A stretch of 64,000 nucleotides of DNA from Megaustenia siamemsis (GCA_032433765.1 JAVIAB010000051.1:76441212-76505211); one strand, 5' to 3'; numbered from the stretch's first letter, positions 43,943 to 55,424 are shown. Program-made: numbers and translations. The notes: generated by a model from the letters alone, not told the origin.

Positions 43943-44252
43943 TTAACTCTTTCCATACTGAATCTTTTTATCGACGCAACAGAAGAGATTTCAGAGACAA
44001 AATTGTTCAAGGTTTTAAGAATCAATCTATATATTTATATTTATCTAGCATATAACCTATTATATATGAATATTTAGATAATTGAACAAACTATTAAATT
44101 TCACCAATATCAAGATGATACAAGACATGTAAAAAGAATATGGTTTGATGGCGTTCACACTAAAAAATTTGAGCGTGGCGCACTATGCGGCGAAACAAAC
44201 GCTGCCGAAATCGGCATGCGCACAGTACGGCGAAACATATGGAAAAAGTTAA
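43943..44252. mobile_element. piggyBac-like MITE, copy 2
   Basis: TTAACTCTTTCCATACTG at the left and (reverse) TTAACTTTTTCCATATG at the right, both beginning with TTAA. The interior is co-linear with 37254-37543. 310 bp. Near the right end GCCGAAATCGGC forms a small palindrome. Confidence 0.8.
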
Positions 44253-44254
44253 TC

Positions 44255-44635
44255 ATAACCTTATAGCTGAAGGAGGTATGACCTTCATATAATTTTTGAT
44301 AGTAGGAACCTCCTACAGGGAGGTCAATCTCAATGTGCTATTTTGATAACTCTTTTTCTACTTTCTTTGTCATAATAAATCACTTTTAAAAAATTCATAG
44401 ATTTTGTCATTACTGATATATACTACATATTATGGACATGAGGTATGATTAAATTTGCGTCTATACTCGGTAAAGAGTGTTATAACTATTATAGAAACAT
44501 TTGTATTTAAAATTTGAAGAAAAAAAAGCATTTGAGATTTCAATCAAAATTTAGTATTTAATTTAACTTACTAGTACTTTTTTTTTCTTTAAAACTAGGA
44601 CAAGGAAGTTAGTTACCAAATTTGTATTGAAAATT
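44255..44635. other. Intergenic, nothing recognised
   Basis: No supported feature. Confidence 0.35.
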
Positions 44636-44639
44636 CAAA

Positions 44640-45978
44640 TATCTGATTACTGCACTTAGATTTGGTGAGTAATGCATTGCCTAAAAAGAATGGTGCAGTT
44701 GAATGCAGTGATTTTAGAACAATAAGCCTAATGAGCCAGGCAAAACAAATTTTACTAAAAGTTATACAGGGAAGGATTCAGAATAAAATTAATACCGAAT
44801 TAGATGAGCAGCAATTTAGATTCAGGAAAAATAGTGGGACAAAAGAAGTCCTATTCAGCATGAGGTTATTGATTGAAAAGTACACAGAAGAAAACAAACC
44901 AATATATGCCTGTTTCATAGACTACACCAAAGCTTTTGATAGAATACACCACAATCAACTTATAGATTGCCTAAGAGATATAAATCTAGATGACAAAGAC
45001 ATACGACTAATATGTAATTTATACTGGGAGCAAACAGCATAAATAAAGTATAACAAAGAACTCTACACCCATTGATATAAAAAGGAGTAAGACAAGAATG
45101 CATCTTACCACCAAACTTGTTTAACCTATACACTGAACCAATCTTTAAAAACATCACAGAGATGCCAGGCTTAAACATTAATAGAAAGATAATCAAGAAC
45201 CTAAGATATGCCGATGATACTGTATTACTAGCAAAAAATTCTAAAGATCTACAACAATTACTTAATGAAATAAACATGACAAGCAAAAAATATGGATTAG
45301 ATATGAATATCAAAAAGACTAAAACTATGAAAAGAAAATTCTCAAGATATGCAAATAAATATCAAAGTAGAATGAATACAACTGGAGACAGTTCAGAGCT
45401 ACAACTATCTAGGACATACTATAACCAGTGATGGAAAATGTAAAACTGAAATAAACAAAAGAATAGTAATTTTAAATAGTAAAAAGTAATTTTAATGCTA
45501 ACATCAAAACAAATAACATCAGGGTTAAAAATAAGAATAGCAAAATGTTACATCTTCTCAATATTCCTGTATGGTACAGAAACATGGACATTAGACAAGA
45601 AAACAGAACAGAAAATTGAAATGTGGATTTATAGAAGAATAGGTAGAATTGAATGGAAAGGAAAGAAAACAAATGATGACATTTTAAAACAATTAAAATG
45701 AATAGAGAACTACTAAACACAATAAAAACAGAACAAGACAAATGAGATTTTTGGGGCATGTTAAAAGACACAACAGCTTACTAAAAGTAATATTGGAAGA
45801 GAAAATAGACGGTAATAGAGGCAGAGACAGACCAAGACTAACATGGACAAGTAACACCAAAAGATGGACAAATCAGCCTATCACAATCTGCACCATCAAA
45901 GCAAGAGACAGAGCAGAATGGCGTTCCATGATAGCCAACCTTCGATGCGGAGATGGCACTCAATGATGATGATGACTC
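44640..45978 (+). mobile_element. LINE-C-like RT copy, + strand
   Basis: RT from the fingers onward: LPKKNGAVECSDFRTISLMS, CFIDYTKAFDRIHHNQLIDC, LRYADDTVLLA (catalytic YADD), GLDMNIKKTKTM, then LYGTETWTLDKK, RFLGHVKRHN and a (GAT)n end at about 45963. Three frames; stops present. No endonuclease part. The sequence differs from the minus-strand neighbour, so it is a sister subfamily. Confidence 0.87.
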
Positions 45979-46024
45979 ACTGCATGTCACCACATCAAGA
46001 CTCACTTCTCTCTTTTCTCCTCAA

Positions 46025-47490
46025 CAACAATTATTAGTTACACTCATCATCATCATGTGCCATACCGGTTGGCGTAGGCAATCATGTCCCTCCACAATCT
46101 TCTATCTACAGTGCATCGTATCAGTTCTGTTGTTGACTGTTTTCCATGCCATGACACCAAGCTATCCAGTATTTTCTCTCTTTGTCGTCCGCGATCTCTT
46201 TCCTTTTATTTTGCCAGTTGTAACCAAGTATTCCAACTTTCCTCTTCTCATGATGTGCCCGGAAAATGTTGATTGCTTCTTTCAGATGTTTTTTAAGAAC
46301 TCCCTTTTTGTGTTGGCCTCTTTGAGAACTTCCTCATTGGTCTTTTTAGCTGTCCAGGGAACTTTCAACGTTCTTCTGAGAAATCCCATCTCTGTGGCCT
46401 CTAATCGTCTTTTCATTTGTATTTGTTTGTCTATTGTCCATGATTCAATTCCATAGGTCAGAATTGGTTCTATATAGCACTGATGAACTCTCTTTCTCAT
46501 TTTTATTGACATTGATTTGCTGCATAAGATATTTTTCATTTTCTGAAATGCTATTTTGGCCTGAGCTATTCTGCTTTTTATTTCTGTGGTGCATCCCCCA
46601 TCTGATGTTATTATTGTGCCCAAGTATTTGAAACGTTGCACTTGTTTCAGATTTGTCTCGTTTATTTTTATGCTGCATAATGGTGATGATTGTTTCTTCG
46701 ATATAACCATTACTTCTGTTTTCTTACTATTCAGACTGAGACCTTTCTTGTTGCTTTCTTCTACTATTATGTCTATCATTTCCTGTAGTTCGTTCTCTGT
46801 CTCTGCTATTAAGACTGTGTCATCCGCATATTGCAAATTATTTATGTTGTGACCGTTGACTTCAATTCCTTTTTTGTCTACTATTGATCTCATAATATAT
46901 TCGCTGTAAAGTGAAAACAAATCCGGTGACAGAACACAGCCTTGTCTGACCCCTTGTTTTATATATTGGAATTGTCCTGTTTGGTCATTAATTCGAATAG
47001 CTGCTGTTTGTTGCTAGTACATGTTTTTTTATGATTCGCAGATCCTTGCCATCAATGTTTAATTTCTCCAGCATATTGATTATTTCCACATGCTTTACTT
47101 TGTCAAATGCTTTTGTGTAGTCTATAAAGCACATATACAGATCTTTCTTTACCTCTATAGATCTTTCTATGAATGTTCTTAAGATGTATAATGCATTATT
47201 GGTGCCCTTTCCTTCCACAAATCCACATTGTTCCTCACTTATTTCTGGTTTTATTTTGTTCCTTACACGTCTCATGATTATTCTTAGTAATATTTTAGTC
47301 ATACGGCTCATGAGACTAATAGTGTGATGGTCTTCACATTCAGTGGGTCCTGACTTCTTCGGTATGACTACAAAGATAGATTTTAGTAGATCTTCGGGTA
47401 TGTGTCCAGTGTTATATATGTCATTGAGTAATTTATTAGATACACTACTAGGAGTAAATTTAGTTGAGTAGTTGAGAAGACTAGTCAAAT
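46025..47490 (-). mobile_element. LINE-C RT copy, - strand
   Basis: On -: FVVIPKKSGPTECEDHHTIS, EEQCGFVEGKGTNNALYILR, CFIDYTKAFDKVKHVEIINM, then LQYADDTVLIAETENELQEM, FKYLGTIITSDGGCTTEI, LTYGIESWTIDKQ, FLRRTLKVPWTAKKTNEEV; tail (ATC)n on + at 46027-46036. The RT is nearly whole in two frames. Tail-to-tail with the copy on its left, 45 bp apart. Confidence 0.89.
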
Positions 47491-47558
47491 ACTCAAAGTT
47501 ACACTACTAGGAGTAAATTTAGTTGAGTAGTTGAGAAGACTAGTCAAATACTCAAAGT
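47441..47558. repeat. Direct duplication, two exact 59-bp units
   Basis: Units 47441-47499 and 47500-47558 begin TACACTACTAGGAGTAAATT and end AAATACTCAAAGT. It lies at the 5' edge of the minus LINE-C copy. Confidence 0.93.
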
Positions 47559-47559
47559 T

Positions 47560-48178
47560 ACTAGACTTAATAATTTTTTTTTGGTTGGAAAATAAATAAT
47601 AATTACATTTTATTATGATGATAAATTGTTTCCAAATTACCAAACCGTAGTAAACCTGTGTAAGTTAGAGAGACAGATAAACTAGGTGATTTTCTAAAAA
47701 TTGTTCATTTATTATTTATTCTAAAAAAAAAATGTGGTTGTTGTTGCACCATTGATTCATTTCTGGTTTCAAACTTTCAAACTAATATTCAAATTCATCA
47801 AATTGTCAAATTTCTGTACTACTAAAACTTTACTTACTAAACTTATCTTATCCTGATTGGATATCCCCGGTGTTAAGTACAAGTAGAGTAGAGTGTAGAG
47901 AATTAAGAAAAAGGATCCTTTCAGCAGCTTTATATTAAATTTTTATAAAACAAAATTCAGCGTGCACGTCTTAGAAGTATTTCTTACAAAATAAATAATA
48001 AATGATAAAGGAAACTTCCAATGACTATGACTTTTATCATCCAACACACACACACACTATACTTTTTAAACTTTTTATTTTAAATTTTACTAGACTTTTT
48101 TAACTTTTAGGACTTACGCCAGGGAAGTTACTATTACAGTAATTACAGTAGTGTACAGTCACAGTACTTAGTTAAGTA
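47560..48178. other. Intergenic, nothing recognised
   Basis: No supported feature; contains a short (CA)n. Confidence 0.4.
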
Positions 48179-48836
48179 TAGGGTGACCATTCGTCCCCGA
48201 TTTCCGGGGACAGTCCCCGGAATGTAGAAGTTGTCCCCGAAAGAAATTTGTCCCCGATTTCAGTGAATAAATAAATGTTCATACACGGAATTGGCCCTCT
48301 TTTAAAGTAATCACTAGGACTCAGGACGTTACTGAGTTGTGTTTCTTTATCCCAGACTGAGCGGCATTAGCAAGAAGATAAAAGAGAAGACTTGGACGCG
48401 TTGTGTCGGAGATAGCTCTTTGAACTCTTGAAGCGCGGTGCTACGTCACTTCTATTCCCACCACTCACTTCTATTGGGATGGGTTTAATTTTTAAAAAAA
48501 GCAGACACTCTCTCTCCCCCACCCCTGCCTTTCCGGACATCTCCCGCCAAAGTATCTTTCCCTGCCAATTTTCAAATCAGTCCGAGTGTAATGACAGTAC
48601 AGTGCAGTCGTGTTTTATATACAAAATTTCTTGCGCACACAGTCACACACCCACCCACACATATTATAAATATATATATAAATAAATATATATATGTATA
48701 CACACACACATATGATATATATATCGTTCGTCCCCGATTTTGTGGGACAGTCTCAGAAATAAGCAAAAAAATCCTCTGAAATGTAAAAAATATGACAAAT
48801 GTCCCCAGAAACAATGGGAAAAAAATGGTCACCCTA
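48179..48836. mobile_element. hAT-like MITE, 658 bp
   Basis: Perfect 13-bp inverted ends TAGGGTGACCATT at 48179 and (reverse) 48824-48836. Next to them are several GTCCCCGA/TCCGGGGAC motifs (48191-48260) and GTCCCCGAT, GTCCCCAG near the right end, as expected for subterminal transposase sites. The interior is non-coding, with (CA)n/(TA)n at about 48645-48725. No exact TSD: ACTTAGT is seen on both sides but not flush with the left end. Confidence 0.72.
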
Positions 48837-49620
48837 ACTTAGTAGTACCTTACCTGGACTTACTTTTACCACCGTATGAGTACGATTATTTTATTTTACG
48901 CCATTTACCCGAAATTACCGTTACGGTTACGATCGTGAGATGATGAGTACATATTGTAAAATTCATAAAATTGAATACGGCTACGCTGCTCTGCTCAGTC
49001 CAGTAAGAGTTAAAAGTAGTCAAGTGTGAGTGAGTTGTTAAAAAAACAAGAATAGAATAGAATGATTACTGAGAAATTTACTCAGTACTGATTAGAAATT
49101 GTAATGAGTAGTAATGATTGGATGATTGACAAAATCAGAATTTGAATAGAATATGGTAAGGCCGTAACTCCGTAACTTACGCCACGGCGTAAGTGGTAGG
49201 TAGGTAAAGTTCATAACAAACTACTAAAGTAAAAGACCTAATAAAAATGTGTAATTTTATTAAACACAACATATTACTACGAGCTGTAATTTACAATAAA
49301 ACTTACATATCCAGAACTAAAAACAGACAATAGTATTGTGTATGTTAAAACTCAAAATAATATATTCCTGCATCATTTAAAAGAAAACGACGCCATTTTG
49401 TTTGGAATACTATTATATTGTCTCCGTAACAAAAGAATAATGAGGGAGAGATAACTCGATGAAAAACTGCAGAATAAGAAAACAACTGAGCAAGTGGCAG
49501 AGTGTAACGCACACTCCTACAAGCTACCAGTTTTTTTGCAATTATTTGTCATTTCCTTAAGAAAACAATTACCGAAATACTTAATACCAGTTGAGTGTGT
49601 CGATCAAAAAAATGAGATGT
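48837..49620. other. Intergenic, nothing recognised
   Basis: AT-rich with many short TTACG/CGTAA words; no gene or element supported. Confidence 0.4.
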
Positions 49621-49624
49621 AATC

Positions 49625-51085
49625 ATAAAATTACTTCTTCTTCTTTCCTTCCTCATCTGCCTTTCAGCGTCGATGGGAGATGTAATTTGCGGTCTTTTGC
49701 TCTTCTGTTCACCTCTGCTGCTGTTGTGTTTCCTAGTGTTTCTAATATTCCATCGATCTATCTTTTTCGTGGTGTACCCGTGGGTCTGGTGTTCTCACAA
49801 CGTTTGTTGAAGGCTCGTTGTGTTGTGTTTTAATCTTTCTGCCTTGTCACGTGGCCAAACCATTTTATCTGTTGTTTCCTTATATATTCTATGGTGGGGG
49901 CTATTCCAAGCTTTTTTTTATCAGTTCTTCATTTGTGATCTTATCTCTCAGACTGTTTCATGTCATTCGTTTAACACATTTCATCTCTGTATAGGTTATT
50001 TTTCTTATTGTTCTTGCATCTAGGGTCCAGGTCTGGCATTGGTAGCACAACGTTGGGATGAAGATTGTATTGTACAGTGCTCGTTTTGCATCCAGAGTTG
50101 TTTCCTTGTTGGACAATAGTGGTGATAACTGTCCACTGATTTGACAAGCTTTATTGCATCTTGATTCTATCTCTGCTGTTTGAGAATTATCGTTTGTCAT
50201 TAAACTTCATAGGTATTTGAATTCCTCTACTTGTTTTAATTGCCTGCCTTCTATAGTTATGTTGATGTTATGTTTATTTTTGGCGACATTCATGACTTCT
50301 GTTTTGTTGATGTTGATTTTCATGTTGTATTTTGGGCCTAAGCTGTTGAGTTTATTTAAGTGTTCTTGTAGGTCTTCTATTGTTTCATGTATTAGTACCT
50401 GATCGTCTGCAAATAAAAGCTCGTTGATCTGTCTCTGATGGGTTGGCTAGCTTGCATATATGGTCCATGTATGTAATTAACAGGGGATACCCCTGTTTTA
50501 CACCTGATCTAACTTCGAAGTGGTATGTGTAGCCTGCTGCTGTTCTGACCCTGCAGCTGCTATTGATGTAGAGACTTTTAATTAGGTTGGTTAGATGTTG
50601 GCTTATTCCGTATGTTGTTTGTATCTCCCACAGTTGTTCTTTGTTTACTCTGTCGAATGCTTTTTCCTGGTCAATGAAGGCTATGTATAAGTTTTGATTG
50701 TGTTCTGTCGTTTTTTTCTGCAAGCTTTTTTAATGTGAATTGTGCGTTAGTACATCCTCTGTTTTTTTCGGAACCCCATTTGAGAATCGCTTAACTGCAG
50801 TTCTATTATTGGTCTCAGCCTTTTTTCCAAGATTTTGGCGTATAGCTTTCCTACATGGCTGAGAAGAGATATACCTCTATATTGATTGCAGTCTCTTTTG
50901 CTACCTTTCTTTTTCCAAATTGGTACAATAATTGCCTGTTGCCAGTCTTCTGGGGCTTGTTGTTGGTTCCATGCTGCATTAAATATTCTGTGCAGCCATG
51001 TCTCTCCTGTTGCTGCTATTATTTCTATTGGTATGTTATCTATCCCCGGTGTTTTATTGTTGGTGCATAAAATTATATCATACTT
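49625..51085 (-). mobile_element. LINE-D, RT to 3' end
   Basis: On -: TNNKTPGIDNIPIEIIAATG, WQQAIIVPIWKKKGSKRDC, YRGISLLSHVGKLYAKILEK, SQMGFRKKQ, AFIDQEKAFDRVNKEQLWEI, EVRSGVKQGYPLL, then LCYQCQTWTLDARTIRKIT and WFGHVTRQ. The catalytic box is degraded near 50400. Its 5' edge meets the receptor retrocopy at about 51090. Confidence 0.85.
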
Positions 51086-51102
51086 TATTGGAATTATTGA
51101 TA

Positions 51103-51110
51103 TGATGTCA
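51103..51110 (+). promoter_or_regulatory. CRE-like site, mutated
   Basis: TGATGTCA, 14 nt before the uORF ATG; equals TGACGTCA at 2301-2308 with C changed to T at the CpG. Confidence 0.35.
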
Positions 51111-51124
51111 TGGGGCACACCAAG

Positions 51125-51217
51125 ATGGAAGCGTGTCCTCGTCCAAGCCATGGTGTAAACAAATTTGACTTTGAACATCACGCTATCTGTTATCACAGCG
51201 AGTTGGCGGATTTTTAG
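51125..51217 (+). CDS. 30-codon upstream ORF in the receptor leader
   Basis: CAAGATGG start context, ends CYHSELADF-stop. Same length as the uORF at 2194-2286; 12 of 30 residues identical, including C22-Y23 and the last five. The leader ATG follows after 26 nt, as in the other copy. Confidence 0.5.
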   Translation: MEACPRPSHGVNKFDFEHHAICYHSELADF

Positions 51218-52282
51218 AAATGTAACCACGGGTTTGATAATAAATGTTTGTACACAGTTCGTTAACCACCGCTGTAGATCAAGTCTTTATTCTGCTGGCT
51301 TCGTTGCGACCTTGGAAGTTAATGACCTAACTTGTGCAGACGGTTGGTTTGGGGCAAATTGTACGTTACAATGTCACTGCTATAATGACTCAGTTTGTGA
51401 CAAAATTACAGGGACATGGCCAAACAATGACAGTTGTCCGCATGAATATTTCGGACTCCAGTGTCAGTACTTGGATCTCATTTATAAATACGCCCAAAAA
51501 TCTGATCCTACTTTCCTGTTTGATAACAATAACACCACGTGTAATCCGGACACAGATTCTACATCAGATGAGGCAACTCTCAATCAATCTTTGCCGTTCT
51601 CCTGGTTTAGGATTTATGTGAACGACTACACATATCCTGACAGTTTCACGGTAAAACTAAATAGTTCTGCTTCACGTAACAATGAATCAAGGTTTGTAGT
51701 TAATTCGCACGAGATTGACGTCTTTTGCTCTGGGGCTGGTCTGATTAACAAGTTATGGATCGAAGGGACGATAGTTGCAAATATCTACTCCAACTACATT
51801 GGCGGGAACCGAATGTGGCTCTCAAACAGAACACAAACCAGACCGCCACATTTAATGCTTGTTATACAGGAGACGGATGTGGCCCAGAGGCCGCAGTTAC
51901 CTTTGGCAAAACGAAGATCAATCTCTATGACAATGACTGCACACACACACAATTGAGAAGTGGAACCAATTCTGTTTACTGGTATCTGAACTTTGCCACG
52001 CCCCAGAAGATTCACACCATTCGAATTTATCATCGAGCTAGCAATATGATTCGGGTAAAGAATGCCACTCTAAAGGCTTTCTCTGACAGTGGGAGTGTAG
52101 TGTTCCAGTATAATGATATATCATACCCAAATATTTCTGTGAACACTATTGTAGTCACCCCACAAGCATCAATGGCACACATTAAGATTGGGTTCTCACC
52201 GAGCATTTCGCAGGCCGACAGTGCACTGACGGTGCGTGAGGTGCAAACATTTACAGACACTTATTGTCTGGACGGGCATTCT

Positions 52283-53055
52283 AGCTGCAGGCCTTATTGA
52301 CTGACCTCTGCAAGCACCACAGGATCCCATCTCATTGTTGAATACCAGGAAACGAGAGAGCAGATCAGCTGGCAAAGCATTGTGCGACTGGCACACAACT
52401 AGATGCACCAGTTACATACCATGAGAAGAAACAGACAATCAAATCAATCAGAGGACTACAAACCCCAAGTCAGGATGCATTTCATAATGAATAGATGGAA
52501 ACACGTTATTATTATACGCCTCAGAACAGAACACAATAGACTCCACAGTCACATGTATACAAAATTCAAGATCGGCACCTCAACTACATGTGCATATGGA
52601 CAGGAGCCTCAGATTGCTGAACACATACTCCAAGACTGTACTGAATAAAGTAAGTAAGTAAAGTACCCCCGTCACGCCAAGTGGCGTATAGGGAAATATG
52701 GTGTTAGTGACCCTATTATTTTGCAGACCTTCAGCACATGATTTTTGGGATAATGTGGTCGGTATTACGCCCGTGCTGCTTTACTTTCCCAGAAAAAAAT
52801 TCACTACCCATTTAAGGCTGGGTGAACCAGGAAGCCGTCGGTTGGGATCGAACCCTACCTTTTGTCCTTTGTAGTCCAGCTAACTACTGAGCTATCGCGG
52901 CTCCCTACTGAATAAAGGTGACCGAGGACAATCCATTGACCCATAAATGCAACACTACAGACAAAACTGTATGGGCCACTACAAGAATTACAAAAGACTG
53001 TAAAATGTATACAGGAAACGACATTGCAGATATAGACAATACTCCAGGTGAACAA
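52283..53055 (+). mobile_element. LINE-B 3' end (RNase H), fused to the receptor retrocopy
   Basis: LQALLTDLCKHHR then IPGNERADQLAKHCATG and QLDAPVTYHEKKQTIKSIRG match LINE-B RNase H at 32520-32800. Five codons before the IPSH motif are lost. The 3' end reads ATTGCAGATATAGACAATAC, then ATAGATAAATAGATGA. Contains a SINE. The abrupt start at the end of the receptor sequence suggests one chimeric insertion. Confidence 0.83.
52651..52905 (-). mobile_element. tRNA-derived SINE, family T1, nested in LINE-B
   Basis: TSD TACTGAATAAAG at 52639-52650 and 52906-52917. Head GGGAGCCGCGATAGCTCAGT on -, with a deletion of about 10 bp between the A and B boxes. Confidence 0.93.
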
Positions 53056-53159
53056 AATATAGATAAATAGATGACAGATTTTTAATTTTTCTGTGGAGTG
53101 GTTATCTTCATTTCGTTTGAAAATTACTTTGTGTTTATTATGGTGACGACTGTGTCACG

Positions 53160-53700
53160 GAAATGGAGGTTCCTATTTTTTATTTGGACGGGGACATCAA
53201 AGGCAATTTTATGCATCGGAATGGCACGCTCGTACATAACATCTCTGATCCAGACATTTCAAAAGTGAATTTCAACATTATAATGGGCGTTCTGGCCGGT
53301 CCAGCTAGGCATCACAAGTTTGTACCGCTTGGAAAAACCGTTCAAGTGGGTACATTACCCTCAGCAAGGTGGCTCATATAATATATTATCAGAAACTAGA
53401 AGGAAGAAGGACCGAATTGTCTTCGCCTAAACTATCTAGTCAGATTGAACACGTAGAGAAGGAAAGAAAAAGGGGGTCATCAATTGGCTACCCCTTACAT
53501 TTGACAAACCCTTAATCGATAAATTATCCGCAAAAATGAAAGGCGAAAAAGAAGCAGAAGCTGCCAGAAAAGATTTAACTTGTGAATGGATTTTCAGATA
53601 CAAACCGACACAGGGAGTTCAAATTCCTCAATATATGAAGGTGAAGGTCGCGAAGATGAAGGATGGTCACCTGGGGGTAGAACTTTCAGGCAGACGTACC
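53160..53700 (+). pseudogene. Unrecognised coding-like region, frameshifted
   Basis: An ATG at 53163 opens 72 codons (MEVPIFYLDGDIKGN, then DISKVNFNIIMGVLAGPARH). Further open pieces follow in other frames: LSSQIEHVEKERKRGSSIG, then WLPLTFDKPLIDKLSAKMKG continuing to 53766 through ARKDLTCEWIFRYKPTQGVQ. Higher GC and codon-like composition than its surroundings. I do not recognise a family; it may be a capsid/structural-like or enzyme fragment of a mobile element, or a host exon set with errors. It runs straight into the 46-bp satellite. Confidence 0.4.
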
Positions 53701-55420
53701 CAGTATACATACTGCACTAGTGACGCTCACTGGGACAGTCAATATCTGGTGTACACAATGCACTAGTGACGCACACTGGGACAGTCAATGCATGGTGTAC
53801 ATACTACACTAGTGACGCTCACTGGGACAGTTAATGCCTGGTGTTCGCACTGCACTAGTGACGCACACTGGGACAGTCAATGCCTGGTGTACACACGGTT
53901 CTAGTGACGCTCACTGGGACAGTTAATGCCTGGTACACACACTGCTCTAGTGACGCTCACAGGTCAATGCCTGGTGTACATACTACACAGGTGATGCTCA
54001 CTGGGACAGTCAATGCATGGTGTACACACTGCTCTAGTGACGCTCACTGGGACAGCTAATGCCTGGTGTACGCACTACACTAGTGACGCTCACAGGGAAG
54101 TCAATGCCTGGTGTGCATACTGCACTAGTGACGCTCACTGTGACAGTCAATGCCTGGTGTACATACTGTACTAGTGACGCTCACTGTGACAGTCAATGCC
54201 TGGTGTACATACTGTACTAGTGACGCTCACAGGGACAGTCAATGCCTGGTGTACATACTGCACTAGTGACGCTCACTGGGACAGCTAATGCCTGGTGCAC
54301 ACACTGCTCTAGTGACGCTCACAGGGACAGTCAATGCCTGGTGTACATACTGTACTAGTGACGCTCACTGGGACAGCCAATGCCTAGTGTACGCACTACA
54401 CTAGTGACGCTCACAGGGAAGTCAATGCCTGGTGTACGCACTGCACTAGTGACGCTCACTGAGACAGTCAATGCCTGGTGTACTCACTGCTCTAGTGATG
54501 CTCACTGGGACAGTCAATGCCTGGTGTACGCAATGCTCTAGTGACGCTCACTGGCACAGTCAATGCCTGGTATACACACTGCTCTAGTGACGCTCACTGG
54601 GACAGTCCATGCCTGGTGTTCGCACTACTCTAGTGACGCTCAATGGAACAGTCAATGCCTGGTGTACGCACTACACCAATGATGCTCATCGGGACAGTCC
54701 ATGTCTGGTGTACACAATGCACTAGTGACGCTCACTGGGCCAGTCTGTGTCTGGTGTACACACTGCTCTAGTGATGTTCACTCGGACAGCCAATGCATGG
54801 TGTACACACTACAATAGTGACGCTCACTGTGACAGTCAATGCCTGGTGTACACACTACACTAGTGACGCTCACTGGGACAGCCAAAGCCTGGTGTACACA
54901 CTGCACCAGTGACGCTCACTGGGACAGTCGATGCCTGGTGTACGCACTACACTAGTGGCGTTCAATGTGAAAGCCCATGCCTGGTGTACGCACTACACTA
55001 GTGACGCTCACTGGGACAGTCCATGCGTGGTGTACGCAATGCACTAGTGACGCTCACTGGGCCAGTCTGTGTCTGGTGTATACACTGCTCTAGTGCTCTA
55101 GTGATGCTCACTCGGACAGTCAATGACTGGTGTGCACACTGCACTAGTGAGGCACACTGGGACAGCCAATGCCTGGTGTACGCACTACACTAGTGACGCT
55201 CACTGGGACAGTCAATGCCTGGTGTATGCACTACACTAGTGACGCTCACTGGGACTGTTCATGCCTGTTGTACGCACTACACTAGTGACGCTCACTGTGA
55301 AAGCCCAAGCCTGGTGAACGCACTATACTAGTAACGCTCACTGGGACAGTCCATGCGTGGTGTATGCAATGCACTAGTGACGCTCACTGAGACAGTCAAT
55401 GCCTGGTGTACACACTGCAT
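53700..55420. repeat. Satellite of a 46-bp unit, about 37 copies
   Basis: Unit: CACTAGTGACGCTCACTGGG, then ACAGTCAATGCCTGG, then TGTACACACTG. Copies differ by a few bases and occasional indels (for example the doubled CTCTAGTG near 55095). The rare variant GGGCCAGTCTGTGTCTGG occurs near 54737 and 55054, about seven units apart, together with the same neighbours, pointing to a block duplication. The unit length is not a multiple of three, so it is not coding. Confidence 0.96.
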
Positions 55421-55424
55421 ATAT

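Larger units (their letters stand above)
51099..52282 (+). pseudogene. Receptor-like retrocopy: leader, EGF-like domain, galactose-binding-like domain
   Basis: It begins with the leader shared with 712-2314 (TGATGTCA, uORF, MFVHSSLTT start at 51244), then after a one-base shift DLTCADGWFGANCTLQCHC, an EGF-like module ending YFGLQCQY. Next come two beta-sandwich stretches: about 51480-51830, and, after a frameshift near 51828, 51830-52260 with WYLNFATPQKIHTIRIYHRA, typical of F5/8C-fucolectin domains, and TVREVQTFTD. CADGWFG-type EGF heads followed by fucolectin-like domains are common in molluscan receptor proteins. There are no introns, so it is a retrocopy. It stops at DTYCLDGHSS, where LINE-B 3' sequence starts. 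Confidence 0.75.
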
